DNA of 64,000 bases from UBA6623 sp965238125 (GTDB taxonomy: Bacteria > Acidobacteriota > Terriglobia > Bryobacterales > UBA6623), in NCBI GenBank assembly GCA_965238125.1, contig OZ250179.1:3968001-4032000 (forward strand). Direction: 5' to 3'. The notes beneath the pieces are model-generated. The model searched no databases. It was not told where the DNA came from and saw only the letters and a program-made list of their open reading frames with translations. A program made the position numbers and the translations under genes. Positions 9,323 to 17,918 of this stretch are shown here, one piece after another. How positions within the stretch are numbered: the stretch's first letter is position 1; each line of letters starts with the position of its first letter.

Positions 9323-9390
9323 CCCCTATGAATAAAGACGCTAAGGCCGCTGGAAGGTCGGGATGTCAAACACCAAATCGAAAATGCGGG

Positions 9391-9617
9391 TTTAGCGGCT
9401 AAACGAAAGCAGTGCCATTCCCTCGCTCTCGCAGACAGACAAGCCTACTCGGGTTCGTTCCTGAATGAGCAGCGGACGCTGACGCAGTCGGTCCGGCGCC
9501 TCCGCTAAAAACTCGCCGCAGGCCAGATCCTCACTGCGGTAGGAAGCCTTCCAGAAGGGGGTTTGGCCAACCCTAGCTTGGGATGATCCAGGGCACGTTG
9601 GCAACACGGATCTGCTT
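9391..9617. other. Unassigned flank between IS1380 copy 1 and the AT-hook gene
   Basis: No gene is recognised. Both strands carry short open stretches without start context or family resemblance. The sequence may be debris of an earlier insertion. Confidence 0.3.
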
Positions 9618-9854
9618 TCACTGTCCGGCTTTCTTTGCTGCCCTCCGTCGCTTCTTCCAGTACGCTTTCAGCTTTGCCGAGAGGGCGGCTCTCCGTTCTT
9701 CCGTCCATGGAGGGCGGCCTTTACGCTTCGGAGCGTTCTTTGCGTTCGCCTTGCTGCCCGGGGGACGGCCTCGCCGTTTCGGGCCTTGCAGAATGCGAAT
9801 AGCATCGTCCAGGCGATCACGTTCTTGAATTAGGAGTTGTAAGACTTCAGGCAT
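9618..9854 (-). CDS. Small AT-hook-type basic protein
   Basis: The 78-residue protein starts with an acidic helix (PEVLQLLIQERDRLDDAIRI). Two AT-hook cores follow, KRRGRPPG at about residue 27 and KRKGRPPW at about 44. A strongly basic C-terminal helix (KLKAYWKKRRRAAKKAG) ends the protein. AT-hooks bind the minor groove of AT-rich DNA, so a nucleoid or regulatory role is plausible. Similar small proteins occur widely in acidobacteria. It is monocistronic, with repeat R2 starting 46 bp upstream. Confidence 0.7.
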   Translation of the reverse strand: MPEVLQLLIQERDRLDDAIRILQGPKRRGRPPGSKANAKNAPKRKGRPPWTEERRAALSAKLKAYWKKRRRAAKKAGQ

Positions 9855-9900
9855 AGCGGAGCCAGCATAACACAGCGACTTGTCGGGAGGTGCACAAAAA

Positions 9901-10010
9901 GGGGGGGGCGGGTCAACCTATCGCGGGACTCCGCTGTCGGGCAAAGGCGAGATACATTTCGTCTCGCTCACGCCGTTGCACAGAAAAAAATGAAAAAAAA
10001 GGGAACAGGC
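9901..10010 (+). repeat. Dispersed 110-bp repeat, copy R2 (copy R1 at 5624-5733)
   Basis: R1 and R2 are direct repeats. They share GGGGGGGGCGGGTCAACCTA and the continuation TCGCGGGACTCCGCTG, then CGCCGTTGCACAG and the run AAAAAAATGAAAAAAAAGGG. A more variable centre of about 35 bp lies between. They show roughly 90 percent identity by eye. No coding frame is conserved and no inverted-repeat ends are visible. The two copies bracket IS1380 copy 1 but are not adjacent to it. Confidence 0.8.
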
Positions 10011-11039
10011 TGGTCCGGCCCGGTCTCAGCCTCTAGCCTCGATCAAGTGCGGCCAATAGAGCCGCCTCCCATTTTTGCTTGAGTTCATCGTCGATCTCTT
10101 GAAGCTCGTTTGCGCTCAGAATGCCGGACCATTCGCCTATCGGCTTCCGAAGGTACGTGTCCAGGGCCAAGCGGGTAGAGCTGATGAAATACTCGTGGCT
10201 ACATCGCGCCGAGGCCTCAGCTAAAAGCGGCTCATCGAGGTGAGGGCAAGAGGTGGACGGTGTACCGACAAGTACCCGATCCCGGCGACCGGCAAAAGAA
10301 TCTGCTTCACGTCGTCATCCTGGTCATTGAGCGGTTTGAAGCGCCGCTGGCCGCGCGTTTCAAATACGCATACGGTGTCCCCGAGAATTACTGGTGATTT
10401 GGCGATCACGACGTACCAATTGAGCTGTGCATACGAGTCGGCACGGAGTTCGGCGATCGGGTTCTTGGAAAGGGCCTCATTATGAGCTGTCTTCAACGAT
10501 TCGGGAAATTGATCCAACACCGTCGAAATGAACTTGTCCACGAACACGGCTAGATCGGGCATATTCTGTTCCGCCAAACGCAGAAGGTGGGGCCGCCTTA
10601 GCAACATTGCTTGGGTGATACGGTTGGCTGGAATGCCCTCCGCAACCAATCGGGCTTTCAGCAGGTCTTGACCTTCGGGCGTGTCAATGACGGCTGGAGG
10701 GATTGCAATCTTGATGAGATCATCGCGCAATCGCTGGAGGGTTTCTTGCAAAGCCTCGACAGTCGTCTGCCTGAGTTGTCTGGTGCGGACGCACAAGTGG
10801 GCTACCAGTTTTGAAACTCGCAAATCGATTATCGGACCGCTTTGAGGATACGCTCGTAGTTCGTCGAGCAACCGGGCAAACTCAACTTCAATCTTTGTGA
10901 TCTTGTCGTCGGCGTCCTTCCCGTAGAAGTCTTTATCCACGCTGACGTTCCTGATGTTGACCTCGGTTTCCGTCTGGTCTTTGCGGTACATCCAGACAAA
11001 AAACTCGTTTCCGCTCCTGCGGCTAGAGAAGCCCTTGAG

Positions 11040-12704
11040 CCCGCATTTTCAATTTGATGTATGAGCTTCAGACCATCCAGCGACCTTCAGCGTCTTTATT
11101 GATAGGGGCTAGAGCCCGATAAGGACGCCATGGAGGTCAACACCCGATGGGTGAAAAAGAAAACAAGCCGTTTCAGCTCACGTTCAATGGATTTCTCAAA
11201 GTCGATTTCCAAGGATCGCGAGTCACCTCGGATGGCGGTCTGATTCTCGTTCGCGAACTGGATGAACGACTCGGACTCGGGAAGCTGATCGACGAGCATC
11301 TCAGCGACTCGCGACAAGGCTTGAACAAGAAGTTCCCGCTGGCCGATCTGCTGCGGCAGTCGGTCTACAGCCGACTCGCTGGCTACGAGGACCTCAATGA
11401 CGCCGTTCGAGTATCCGCCGATCCGACCTTTCGCTTGATCGGCTCGAAGAGGAACTGGGATCGCGGAGCAGCCTTGACCTCGACGCTGCATGGCTTCGAG
11501 ACGGAGATGCTGGCGAGCGAAGAGAACTTGCTGGGGCTGATGGCAGTGAACCGGGAGCTGGTCGCGCAAGCCGAAGCTCCCGACGGTTCAGACCGCGTGG
11601 TGCTCGACATGGACTCCACGGAGAGCCCCGTCCACGGCCAACAGGAAGGCAGTGCCTACAACGGACACTTCGAGTCGGTCTGCTACCACCCGCTGTTGCT
11701 GTTCAACCAGCACGGCGACTGCCTAGGCGCGAAGCTGCGTCCCGGCAACGTGCACAGCGCCGAGGACTGGGACGAGCTGCTACTGCCGGAGATCGAACGA
11801 CAACAGGCGGAGGGCAAACAGGTGACGTTCCGCGCCGACGCCGCCTTCGCCAAGCCCGAGATCTACGAGGCGATGGAGGAGCGCGGCGTGGACTACGTGA
11901 TTCGCATCCCGGCGAACAAGAGCCTGGAGCTGGAGATCGAGGACATCCTGTTTCGGCCACCGGGCAGGCCGAACGCCAAGCCCCTAGTGCGCTACAAGAG
12001 TTTTCGCTATCAGGCCGAGAGCTGGTCGAAGGCAAGGCGAGTTGTCGCCAAGGTCGAGCATCACCAGGGCGAACTATTCCCGCGCGTCGGATTTGTCGTG
12101 ACGAGCATGAGCTTGCCGAGCCGCTCGGTCGTGCGGTTCTACAACAAGCGCGGCACGGCGGAGCAGTGGATCAAAGAAGGCAAACAGGCCACGCACTGGA
12201 CCCGCTTGTCGTGTCACCGCTTCCGAGCCAACGAGGTACGGCTGCAACTCAGCGTGCCGGCCTACAACCTGGGCAACCTGTGGCGACGGCTAGGGCTACC
12301 GCAACGAATCAAAAGCTGGTCGCTAACGAGTTTGCAACACAGGTTGATGAAGACGGGTGGTAGGCTGGTCAAGCACGCGCGGTACTATTGGCTGCTGCCG
12401 GCCGAGGGGCATCTGAACCGCAGGCTGTTCGGCGACATGCTGCACAGGATCTGGGCGCTGCCGCTGCCGAGCGGGTAGCGTTGACCGGGCGAGGACCAAC
12501 AGTTTTGGCTCCAAAAAAGTTTCGCAGGGAGCAGTGTCGGCCGGAGCGCCGTTCAGCCCGCTCAATCAACGTCTGTGAGCGGATGGACGAGCCCTGGCGC
12601 CTACCGGCGGAGGTGATGTGCAGGGTTCAGCACGAAAAGACGTGGTCTTCGGGGCAGCGCGGGTGTATACTGCGACCGTGCCAGGGCCAAAATGGAAATC
12701 CTGG
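11040..12704 (+). mobile_element. IS1380-family insertion sequence, copy 2
   Basis: A complete 1665-bp element flanked by perfect TTGAG target duplications (11035-11039 and 12705-12709). The 5' end begins CCCGCATTTTCAATTTGATG and the 3' end finishes GGCCAAAATGGAAATCCTGG; these are imperfect inverted repeats. A 107-bp leader with a GGGC-TAGA-GCCC hairpin precedes the gene, and a 226-bp non-coding tail follows it. Confidence 0.93.
11147..12478 (+). CDS. IS1380-family transposase
   Basis: The 443-residue DDE transposase has an N-terminal segment (TFNGFLKVDFQGSRVTSDGG). The first catalytic Asp lies in VVLDMDSTESPVHGQQEGSA (about residue 150), the second in VTFRADAAFAKPE (about residue 230). The third acid region is RFYNKRGTAEQWIKEGKQAT (about residue 330). 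Length and motifs match the family. It starts at ATG 11147, just after the leader hairpin. The element interrupts the DUF4238-like gene on the other strand. Confidence 0.93.
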   Translation: MGEKENKPFQLTFNGFLKVDFQGSRVTSDGGLILVRELDERLGLGKLIDEHLSDSRQGLNKKFPLADLLRQSVYSRLAGYEDLNDAVRVSADPTFRLIGSKRNWDRGAALTSTLHGFETEMLASEENLLGLMAVNRELVAQAEAPDGSDRVVLDMDSTESPVHGQQEGSAYNGHFESVCYHPLLLFNQHGDCLGAKLRPGNVHSAEDWDELLLPEIERQQAEGKQVTFRADAAFAKPEIYEAMEERGVDYVIRIPANKSLELEIEDILFRPPGRPNAKPLVRYKSFRYQAESWSKARRVVAKVEHHQGELFPRVGFVVTSMSLPSRSVVRFYNKRGTAEQWIKEGKQATHWTRLSCHRFRANEVRLQLSVPAYNLGNLWRRLGLPQRIKSWSLTSLQHRLMKTGGRLVKHARYYWLLPAEGHLNRRLFGDMLHRIWALPLPSG

Positions 12705-12965
12705 TTGAGAAGGAATCTAGGTATCGTTTGCTGCCGCTTGCCTGCCATCTCTCCATCTTAGATTCAAGTACGCAAACCGAATGACGCTGTCTCTCAGCGA
12801 TCCGAAGCGTCATACCGACAAGGTTGGTCCCGACACAACGTCCCGCAACTCCTCGTCGTCTGGGACCGCTGTGACCGCAACGACCGGTCTTCTGGGGTAG
12901 GGGGGCGAGGGGAACGCGAACGCGTGGAAGGGCCGAGGGGCCGTAGACTCGTTTCTGCTGACACT

Positions 12966-13568
12966 CTATTCAGCATTGATGGTGAAATCTTCGATTCGAT
13001 CGGCACGCGAGTCGTCATCCCAAGTGATTCGCACGCTTAAGGGCCGCCGCTGCTCCGGGACCAATGGAACCGCGAGCGGATACTCGATGAAACCTTGCGG
13101 GGCGAGCGTTGTCGGCTCGTGTGGTGGGGCGAATATCGCCGGATGATCGTGTGCCGTCTTCCCATCGACGAGGACCTTCATGTTTCTTGCTGGGGCCGCG
13201 CCATGGTTCTCCACTCGGAAAAACCAGGCTGAGTCCCCTTCGGAAGTCTCACCTTTACGTCTTTTCCTTCTGATTCGAGCGGTGAGTTCGGCTTTCATCG
13301 GCCTGTTGTCGTGCTGCTGCACCCGGAGCCTTTTCAACTCAGCCACCTGAGTGCCGAGGTCGTTACTGACATCCAGTGCCGCCGCCGCCAGGCGGTGAGC
13401 CTCCTGGCTTTCTTCAAGTGCTCGTAAGCCGATCTTCGTCGAAGCGGATAACGTTCTAGACATCCGCCAGCAGACGCTCAGAGATATCCCACTCACCACC
13501 ATCGCAAGCAACGCGACCAACAAGTCCGCCCGCTCGACGGCCATCCACCAATCGTTCATAACATCCAT
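12966..13568 (-). CDS. Hypothetical membrane-anchored protein
   Basis: The 200-residue protein has one N-terminal transmembrane helix (about residues 15-35: LLVALLAMVVSGISLSVCW). A predicted helical or coiled-coil stretch follows (residues 38-85), then a C-terminal beta-rich domain (FFRVENHGAAPARNMKVLVD), the pattern of an immunoglobulin-like or CARDB-like fold. No family is recognised with confidence. It is followed by intergenic sequence on both sides and has no obvious partner. Confidence 0.6.
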   Translation of the reverse strand: MDVMNDWWMAVERADLLVALLAMVVSGISLSVCWRMSRTLSASTKIGLRALEESQEAHRLAAAALDVSNDLGTQVAELKRLRVQQHDNRPMKAELTARIRRKRRKGETSEGDSAWFFRVENHGAAPARNMKVLVDGKTAHDHPAIFAPPHEPTTLAPQGFIEYPLAVPLVPEQRRPLSVRITWDDDSRADRIEDFTINAE

Positions 13569-13939
13569 CGGGTTTCACCGCCTCTCCCTGAACGTGCAAC
13601 AAATGTTACACCTTGGACGGCGCAAGCACAACCCGGCGGTCCGAGTGTGGCAGAGGCGATGTTCTGCTCAGTGAGTTCTTTGCTTTGGCTCCTCTGAAAA
13701 GAACTTCTCGCCGCTGCGAAGGTCTGTACCTCTGGGGACCGGTCCCAGCGGTCTTTGCGGTCCGCGCGGAAGTGTATGCCGGGCAGGCCGGTTATTGCTC
13801 CGGTAGGTCTCTTTCTCCTTGGAATTAGGCGAAGGTCCCCATTGTTGAGTCGGGCGTCGAGGCCGAAGATCCTGATACGGGTTTGTGCGTCGAGTGGCGG
13901 CGCGGTCGTGAGAAACCCCCTTCGCAGGAGAGGACAATC
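13569..13939. other. Intergenic region upstream of the response regulator
   Basis: No gene is supported on either strand; long open frames antisense to the regulator lack start context. It should hold the divergent promoters of the hypothetical membrane protein and the regulator gene. A CAGGAGAGGA ribosome binding site lies just before 13940. Confidence 0.4.
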
Positions 13940-14602
13940 GTGGCAGCTATTCGCGTATTGCTGACAGACGATCACACTTTGTTCCGCCAAGGAATTAGAA
14001 CCGTGCTCGGTGCCCAACCCGACATGGAAATAGTAGGAGAGGCGAGCACCGCGAGCGAAGCGGTCGAGCAGATCCGTGAGCGGCGGCCCGACGTTGTGCT
14101 GATGGATATTGGAATGCCCGGGCTTTCGAGCTTCGAAGCAGCCCGTCGAATCGGCGAGCTTCGGCCAGCGACCAAGGTAATGTTCCTGACGATGTATGAC
14201 GATGAGGACTATCTCAAGGAATGCATGCAGGTGGGCGGCAGCGGTTACGTGCTGAAGGACAGCCCGGTGCCGCAACTGCTGAAAGCGATTCGGGAAGTCC
14301 ATCACGGCGGCAGTTTCATGAGCCCGAAGATGCTTTCGCATGTGGTGGATGATTTGCGCGCCCGGACGCAGGGCACCTCGCAACAGCCCCGGTTCTCGAG
14401 CTTGACGCCGCGTGAAAAGGAAATCCTCAAATACGTGGCGGAAGGTTCGTCCGTGAAAGAAGTGGCGTCGAAGCTCACTCTCAGCGTGAAGACGATCGAA
14501 GCGCACAAGTTCAACCTAATGCGCAAGCTGTCGATTCACAACAAGGTGGAGTTGATCCACTACGCGATTCGCCGCAAGGTGATTCAACTGCCGGTGATTT
14601 AG
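13940..14602 (+). CDS. NarL/FixJ-family response regulator
   Basis: The protein has about 220 residues from a GTG start at 13940, chosen for the CAGGAGAGGA site 6 bases upstream. The receiver domain (residues 1-120) has the acidic pair LLTDDH, phosphoacceptor Asp in VVLMDIGMPG near residue 54, and Lys in GYVLKDSP. The C-terminal LuxR-type helix-turn-helix (SLTPREKEILKYVAEGSSVK through KTIEAHKFNLMRKL) binds DNA. No histidine kinase is adjacent, so it is an orphan here. It probably activates unlinked targets. Confidence 0.93.
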   Translation: MAAIRVLLTDDHTLFRQGIRTVLGAQPDMEIVGEASTASEAVEQIRERRPDVVLMDIGMPGLSSFEAARRIGELRPATKVMFLTMYDDEDYLKECMQVGGSGYVLKDSPVPQLLKAIREVHHGGSFMSPKMLSHVVDDLRARTQGTSQQPRFSSLTPREKEILKYVAEGSSVKEVASKLTLSVKTIEAHKFNLMRKLSIHNKVELIHYAIRRKVIQLPVI

Positions 14603-14750
14603 CAGACAAGATGTTTTTCTTGGTGCTCAACTCGCGGCATTCGGTCCGAACCCAAGCAGGGAGGGAGGCCGATCAGGCGGCCACGCGCCGCCCGGACGGT
14701 CGTGTTACGCGTGGCAAGCCGAGATCGATCGGAGTGCAGGCGGGACGCGA

Positions 14751-16121
14751 TCAACCGAGGCCGAGCCGTCCGCGAAAGAGCAGCGCCCATACCAACAGCC
14801 AGAGCGCCACCGCTCCGGCGCTGATGCCGAATACCAACACCGGATTGTAGGCCAGCGCCAGCGGAATGGCGGCGCTGGTCCACAGCCCGCCGCCCATGAA
14901 CGGCTCGTGCATGAGCTGCTTGTAGCCGAAGGCCGAGGTCGCATCGGTGTCGCCTTCGGGATCGACGACGCGCAACAGCAGGAGCCCGGTGGCGGTGACG
15001 CCCATGGACTGCCCCATCTCGGCGATCGAGCGCTCGAACCACGAATCCGCTGGCAGGAGGCGGCGCGCCAACCACATCACGCAGAAGACGTTCCACAGTA
15101 CCCCGGCAGCGACCAGGATCGCCAAGGGCACGAGCCCTCCCAGCACCACCTCCACGTTGATGGTCGAGATCGCGGCCACCACCAGGAAATCCATGGCGGT
15201 GCCCGAGAGGCGCTGCATGAGGCGATGGTCGAGCGGATTGCGTTTAGTGAAGTTGGCGAAGAAGAGCTGCACCACCAAGCCACCGATCATGCACAGTGGA
15301 AAGAGGGGGAAAGTGTCGAAGAAGGCGCGGCCGTCGGTGCTCGGCGGTCGCACCAGGAGTTCGACCCGTACCAGGCCGCCGTGGATCAGGTAACCGATAA
15401 AGACACCGAGACCGATGATGGCAAGATGGAAGCCGAGGCTGTCGATTGACGCCGCCGACACGGTCTGGCTCCCGGCGCTCGGCCGCTCAGCTGGGTCGTA
15501 GACGCCGACGATACTGCTCTCGGGCATGTCTTCAATGCGTTTCAGCTGCCGGGTGTGGCCTCGGCGCGCCGCCCAGTTGACGAGCGCCATCCCGACAATG
15601 ATGGCGAACAGGACGCCGCAGGTCGCCGAGGTGAGGGCCAGATCCTTGCCCTCGGGCCAAGCATAGGCATCGAAGACCGGTTCCAGACCAGCGGCCGTGC
15701 CGTGCCCTCCCTCGAAGCCGACCGGAATGATGGTGCCGATGGCCCCCGGAACGCCAAACACCGGCGTCAGTAACACGATCGCCACCCCGAGGCCCACGAC
15801 GTACTGGCCCCAGGCGACGATCTGGCCGTACGCCAACTGCGGCCCGGCGATCCCCCAGATGCGTCTGATCGGCGGAATGAAGACGCCCAGGAAGAGGGCC
15901 GAGAACACGATGTTGATGAGGAATCCCGGCAGCTGATTCCACCCCGCCATCGTCGTTGCGGGCAGGGAGCCACCGATGGTCTGCACGAGCACCAGCCCGA
16001 GCAGGCCTCCGATGACCGAGGCCGGCAGGTAGAGCTTCTGGAACAGGCGGATCTCGACGCGCAGGAGCTTGCCGACCACCAGCAGGATGCACAGCGCGCT
16101 GAAGGAGAGGACGATATTCAT
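14751..16121 (-). CDS. gltS: Sodium/glutamate symporter, GltS family
   Basis: The 456-residue, highly hydrophobic protein has about ten to twelve membrane helices. Family blocks include a first repeat ending in GTIIPVGFEGGHGTAAG and a second repeat with MGQSMGVTATGLLLLRVVDP. GltS proteins couple Na+ entry to glutamate uptake across the inner membrane. A hydrophilic loop near residues 195-225 separates the two halves, as usual. It starts at ATG 16121. The flanking sequence up to IS1380 copy 3 is not coding. Substrate choice is inferred from the family. Confidence 0.87.
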   Translation of the reverse strand: MNIVLSFSALCILLVVGKLLRVEIRLFQKLYLPASVIGGLLGLVLVQTIGGSLPATTMAGWNQLPGFLINIVFSALFLGVFIPPIRRIWGIAGPQLAYGQIVAWGQYVVGLGVAIVLLTPVFGVPGAIGTIIPVGFEGGHGTAAGLEPVFDAYAWPEGKDLALTSATCGVLFAIIVGMALVNWAARRGHTRQLKRIEDMPESSIVGVYDPAERPSAGSQTVSAASIDSLGFHLAIIGLGVFIGYLIHGGLVRVELLVRPPSTDGRAFFDTFPLFPLCMIGGLVVQLFFANFTKRNPLDHRLMQRLSGTAMDFLVVAAISTINVEVVLGGLVPLAILVAAGVLWNVFCVMWLARRLLPADSWFERSIAEMGQSMGVTATGLLLLRVVDPEGDTDATSAFGYKQLMHEPFMGGGLWTSAAIPLALAYNPVLVFGISAGAVALWLLVWALLFRGRLGLG

Positions 16122-16252
16122 AGGATTCGGATGCGAGTCATCGCGTCAGTCGTGCCGCACGGTGCGCGTCGATGGGCTCGACAAGGAGGCGGACCCGCTG
16201 CTGATCGCGAAGGCTCAGCGCCCGCGTGGGTTTCAGAACGCCGTCGCTGTAC

Positions 16253-17918
16253 CCAGGATTTCCATTTTGGCCCTGGCACGGTCACAGGATACACCCCCGC
16301 TGCGCCGAATACCACGTCTTTTCGCGCTGAACCCTGCACATCACCTCCGCCGGTAGGCGCCAGGGCTCGTCCGTCCGCTCACAGACGTTGATTGAGCGGA
16401 CTGAACGGCGCTCCGGCCGACACTGCTCCCTGCGAAACCTTTTTGGAGCCAAAAACTGTTGATCCTCGCCCGGGCAACGCTACCCACCCGGCACAGGCAG
16501 CGCCCAGATCCTATGCAGCATGTCACCGAACAGCCGCCGGTTCAGATGCCCCTCCGCCAGCAGCAACCAGTAGTAGCGAGCATGCTTGACCAGCCGACCG
16601 CCGGTCTTCATCAACCTGTGTTGCAAACTCGTTAGCGACCAGCTTTTGATTCGCTGCGGCAGCCCTAGCCGCCGCCACAGGTTGCCCAGGTTGTAGGCCG
16701 GCACGCTGAGTTGCAGCCGTACCTCGTTGGCTCGGAAGCGGTGACACGACAAGCGGGTCCAGTGCGTGGCCTGTTTGCCTTCTTTGATCCACTGCTCCGC
16801 CGTGCCGCGCTTGTTGTAGAACCGCACGACCGAGCGGCTCGGCAAGCTCATGCTCGTCACGACAAATCCGACGCGCGGGAATAGTTCGCCCTGGTGATGC
16901 TCGACCTTGGCGACAACTCGCCTTGCCTTCGACCAGCTCTCGGCCTGATAGCGAAAACTCTTGTAGCGCACTAGGGGCTTGGCGTTCGGCCTGCCCGGTG
17001 GCCGAAACAGGATGTCCTCGATCTCCAGCTCCAGGCTCTTGTTCGCCGGGATGCGAATCACGTAGTCCACGCCGCGCTCCTCCATCGCCTCGTAGATCTC
17101 GGGCTTGGCGAAGGCGGCGTCGGCGCGGAACGTCACCTGTTTGCCCTCCGCCTGTTGTCGTTCGATCTCCGGCAGTAGCAGCTCGTCCCAGTCCTCGGCG
17201 CTGTGCACGTTGCCGGGACGCAGCTTCGCGCCTAGGCAGTCGCCGTGCTGGTTGAACAGCAACAGCGGGTGATAGCAGAGGGACTCAAAATGGCCGTTGT
17301 AGGCACTGCCTTCCTGTTGGCCGTGGACGGGGCTCTCCGTGGAGTCCATGTCGAGCACCACGCGGTCTGAACCGTCGGGAGCTTCGGCTTGCGCGACCAG
17401 CTCCCGGTTCACTGCCATCAGCCCCAGCAAGTTCTCTTCGCTCGCCAGCATCTCCGTCTCGAAGCCATGCAGCGTCGAGGTCAAGGCTGCTCCGCGATCC
17501 CAGTTCCTCTTCGAGCCGATCAAGCGAAAGGTCGGATCGGCGGATACTCGAACGGCGTCATTGAGGTCCTCGTAGCCAGCGAGTCGGCTGTAGACCGACT
17601 GCCGCAGCAGATCGGCCAGCGCGAACTTCTTGTTCAAGCCTTGTCGCGAGTCGCTGAGATGCTCGTCGATCAGCTTCCCGAGTCCGAGTCGTTCATCCAG
17701 TTCGCGAACGAGAATCAGACCGCCATCCGAGGTGACTCGCGATCCTTGGAAATCGACTTTGAGAAATCCATTGAACGTGAGCTGAAACGGCTTGTTTTCT
17801 TTTTCACCCATCGGGTGTTGACCTCCATGGCGTCCTTATCGGGCTCTAGCCCCTATCAATAAAGACGCTGAAGGTCGCTGGATGGTCTGAAGCTCATACA
17901 TCAAATTGAAAATGCGGG
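16253..17918 (-). mobile_element. IS1380-family insertion sequence, copy 3, without target duplication
   Basis: A complete 1666-bp element nearly identical to copies 2 and 5. The right flank is TTGAA (17919-17923) but the left flank is GCTGTA, so no target duplication is present. This indicates that DNA next to one end was deleted or exchanged after insertion. It fits the N-terminally truncated integrase gene that begins exactly at the right end. Confidence 0.9.
16480..17811 (-). CDS. IS1380-family transposase
   Basis: The 443-residue transposase has all DDE regions intact (VLDMDSTESPVHG, RADAAFAKPE, NKRGTAEQWIKEG). It differs from copy 2 at a few positions, for example SLCYHP for SVCYHP and ending ALPVPGG. 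It shares these variants with copy 5, suggesting that copies 3 and 5 are the closest relatives. Confidence 0.93.
   Translation of the reverse strand: MGEKENKPFQLTFNGFLKVDFQGSRVTSDGGLILVRELDERLGLGKLIDEHLSDSRQGLNKKFALADLLRQSVYSRLAGYEDLNDAVRVSADPTFRLIGSKRNWDRGAALTSTLHGFETEMLASEENLLGLMAVNRELVAQAEAPDGSDRVVLDMDSTESPVHGQQEGSAYNGHFESLCYHPLLLFNQHGDCLGAKLRPGNVHSAEDWDELLLPEIERQQAEGKQVTFRADAAFAKPEIYEAMEERGVDYVIRIPANKSLELEIEDILFRPPGRPNAKPLVRYKSFRYQAESWSKARRVVAKVEHHQGELFPRVGFVVTSMSLPSRSVVRFYNKRGTAEQWIKEGKQATHWTRLSCHRFRANEVRLQLSVPAYNLGNLWRRLGLPQRIKSWSLTSLQHRLMKTGGRLVKHARYYWLLLAEGHLNRRLFGDMLHRIWALPVPGG

Larger units (their letters stand above)
6632..9390 (-). mobile_element. IS1380-family insertion sequence, copy 1, interrupted by IS630 copy B
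   Basis: The ends match those of the other IS1380 copies: CCAGGATTTCCATTTTGGCC at the left and the complement of CCCGCATTTTC at the right. It is flanked by TTTAA (6627-6631) and TTTAG (9391-9395), a target duplication with one mismatch. Total length is 2759 bp, equal to a 1662-bp IS1380 plus a 1097-bp IS630 insertion. The transposase frame is split, so this copy cannot move on its own product. Confidence 0.9.
10033..12748 (-). pseudogene. DUF4238-like gene, interrupted by IS1380 copy 2 and frameshifted
   Basis: The gene starts at ATG 12748 (MAGKRQQTIPRFLL), is interrupted at the CTCAA target, and resumes at 11034 with KGFSSRRSGNEFFVWMYRKD in the same frame once IS1380 and one target copy are removed. 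The IPRFLLKGF block followed by 'VSVDKDFYG' resembles DUF4238 proteins, whose function is unknown. A second lesion lies near 10240: the long frame stops at 10221, while another frame continues HLDEPLLAEASARCSHEYF and runs to a natural-looking end at 10033. The intact protein would be about 330 residues. The gene is dead twice over. Confidence 0.75.

Noticed and set aside
16069..16356. Open frame across the gltS start and the IS1380 copy 3 left end
   Set aside because: It runs antisense through gltS and into the IS end; the intervening 130 bp has no identifiable coding content.
11040..17918. Composite transposon formed by inverted IS1380 copies 2 and 3 carrying the response regulator and gltS
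   Set aside because: Copy 2 has its own perfect TTGAG duplication on both sides, so it inserted alone. Copy 3 shows no matching outer repeat. The arrangement is better explained by independent insertions plus a deletion.
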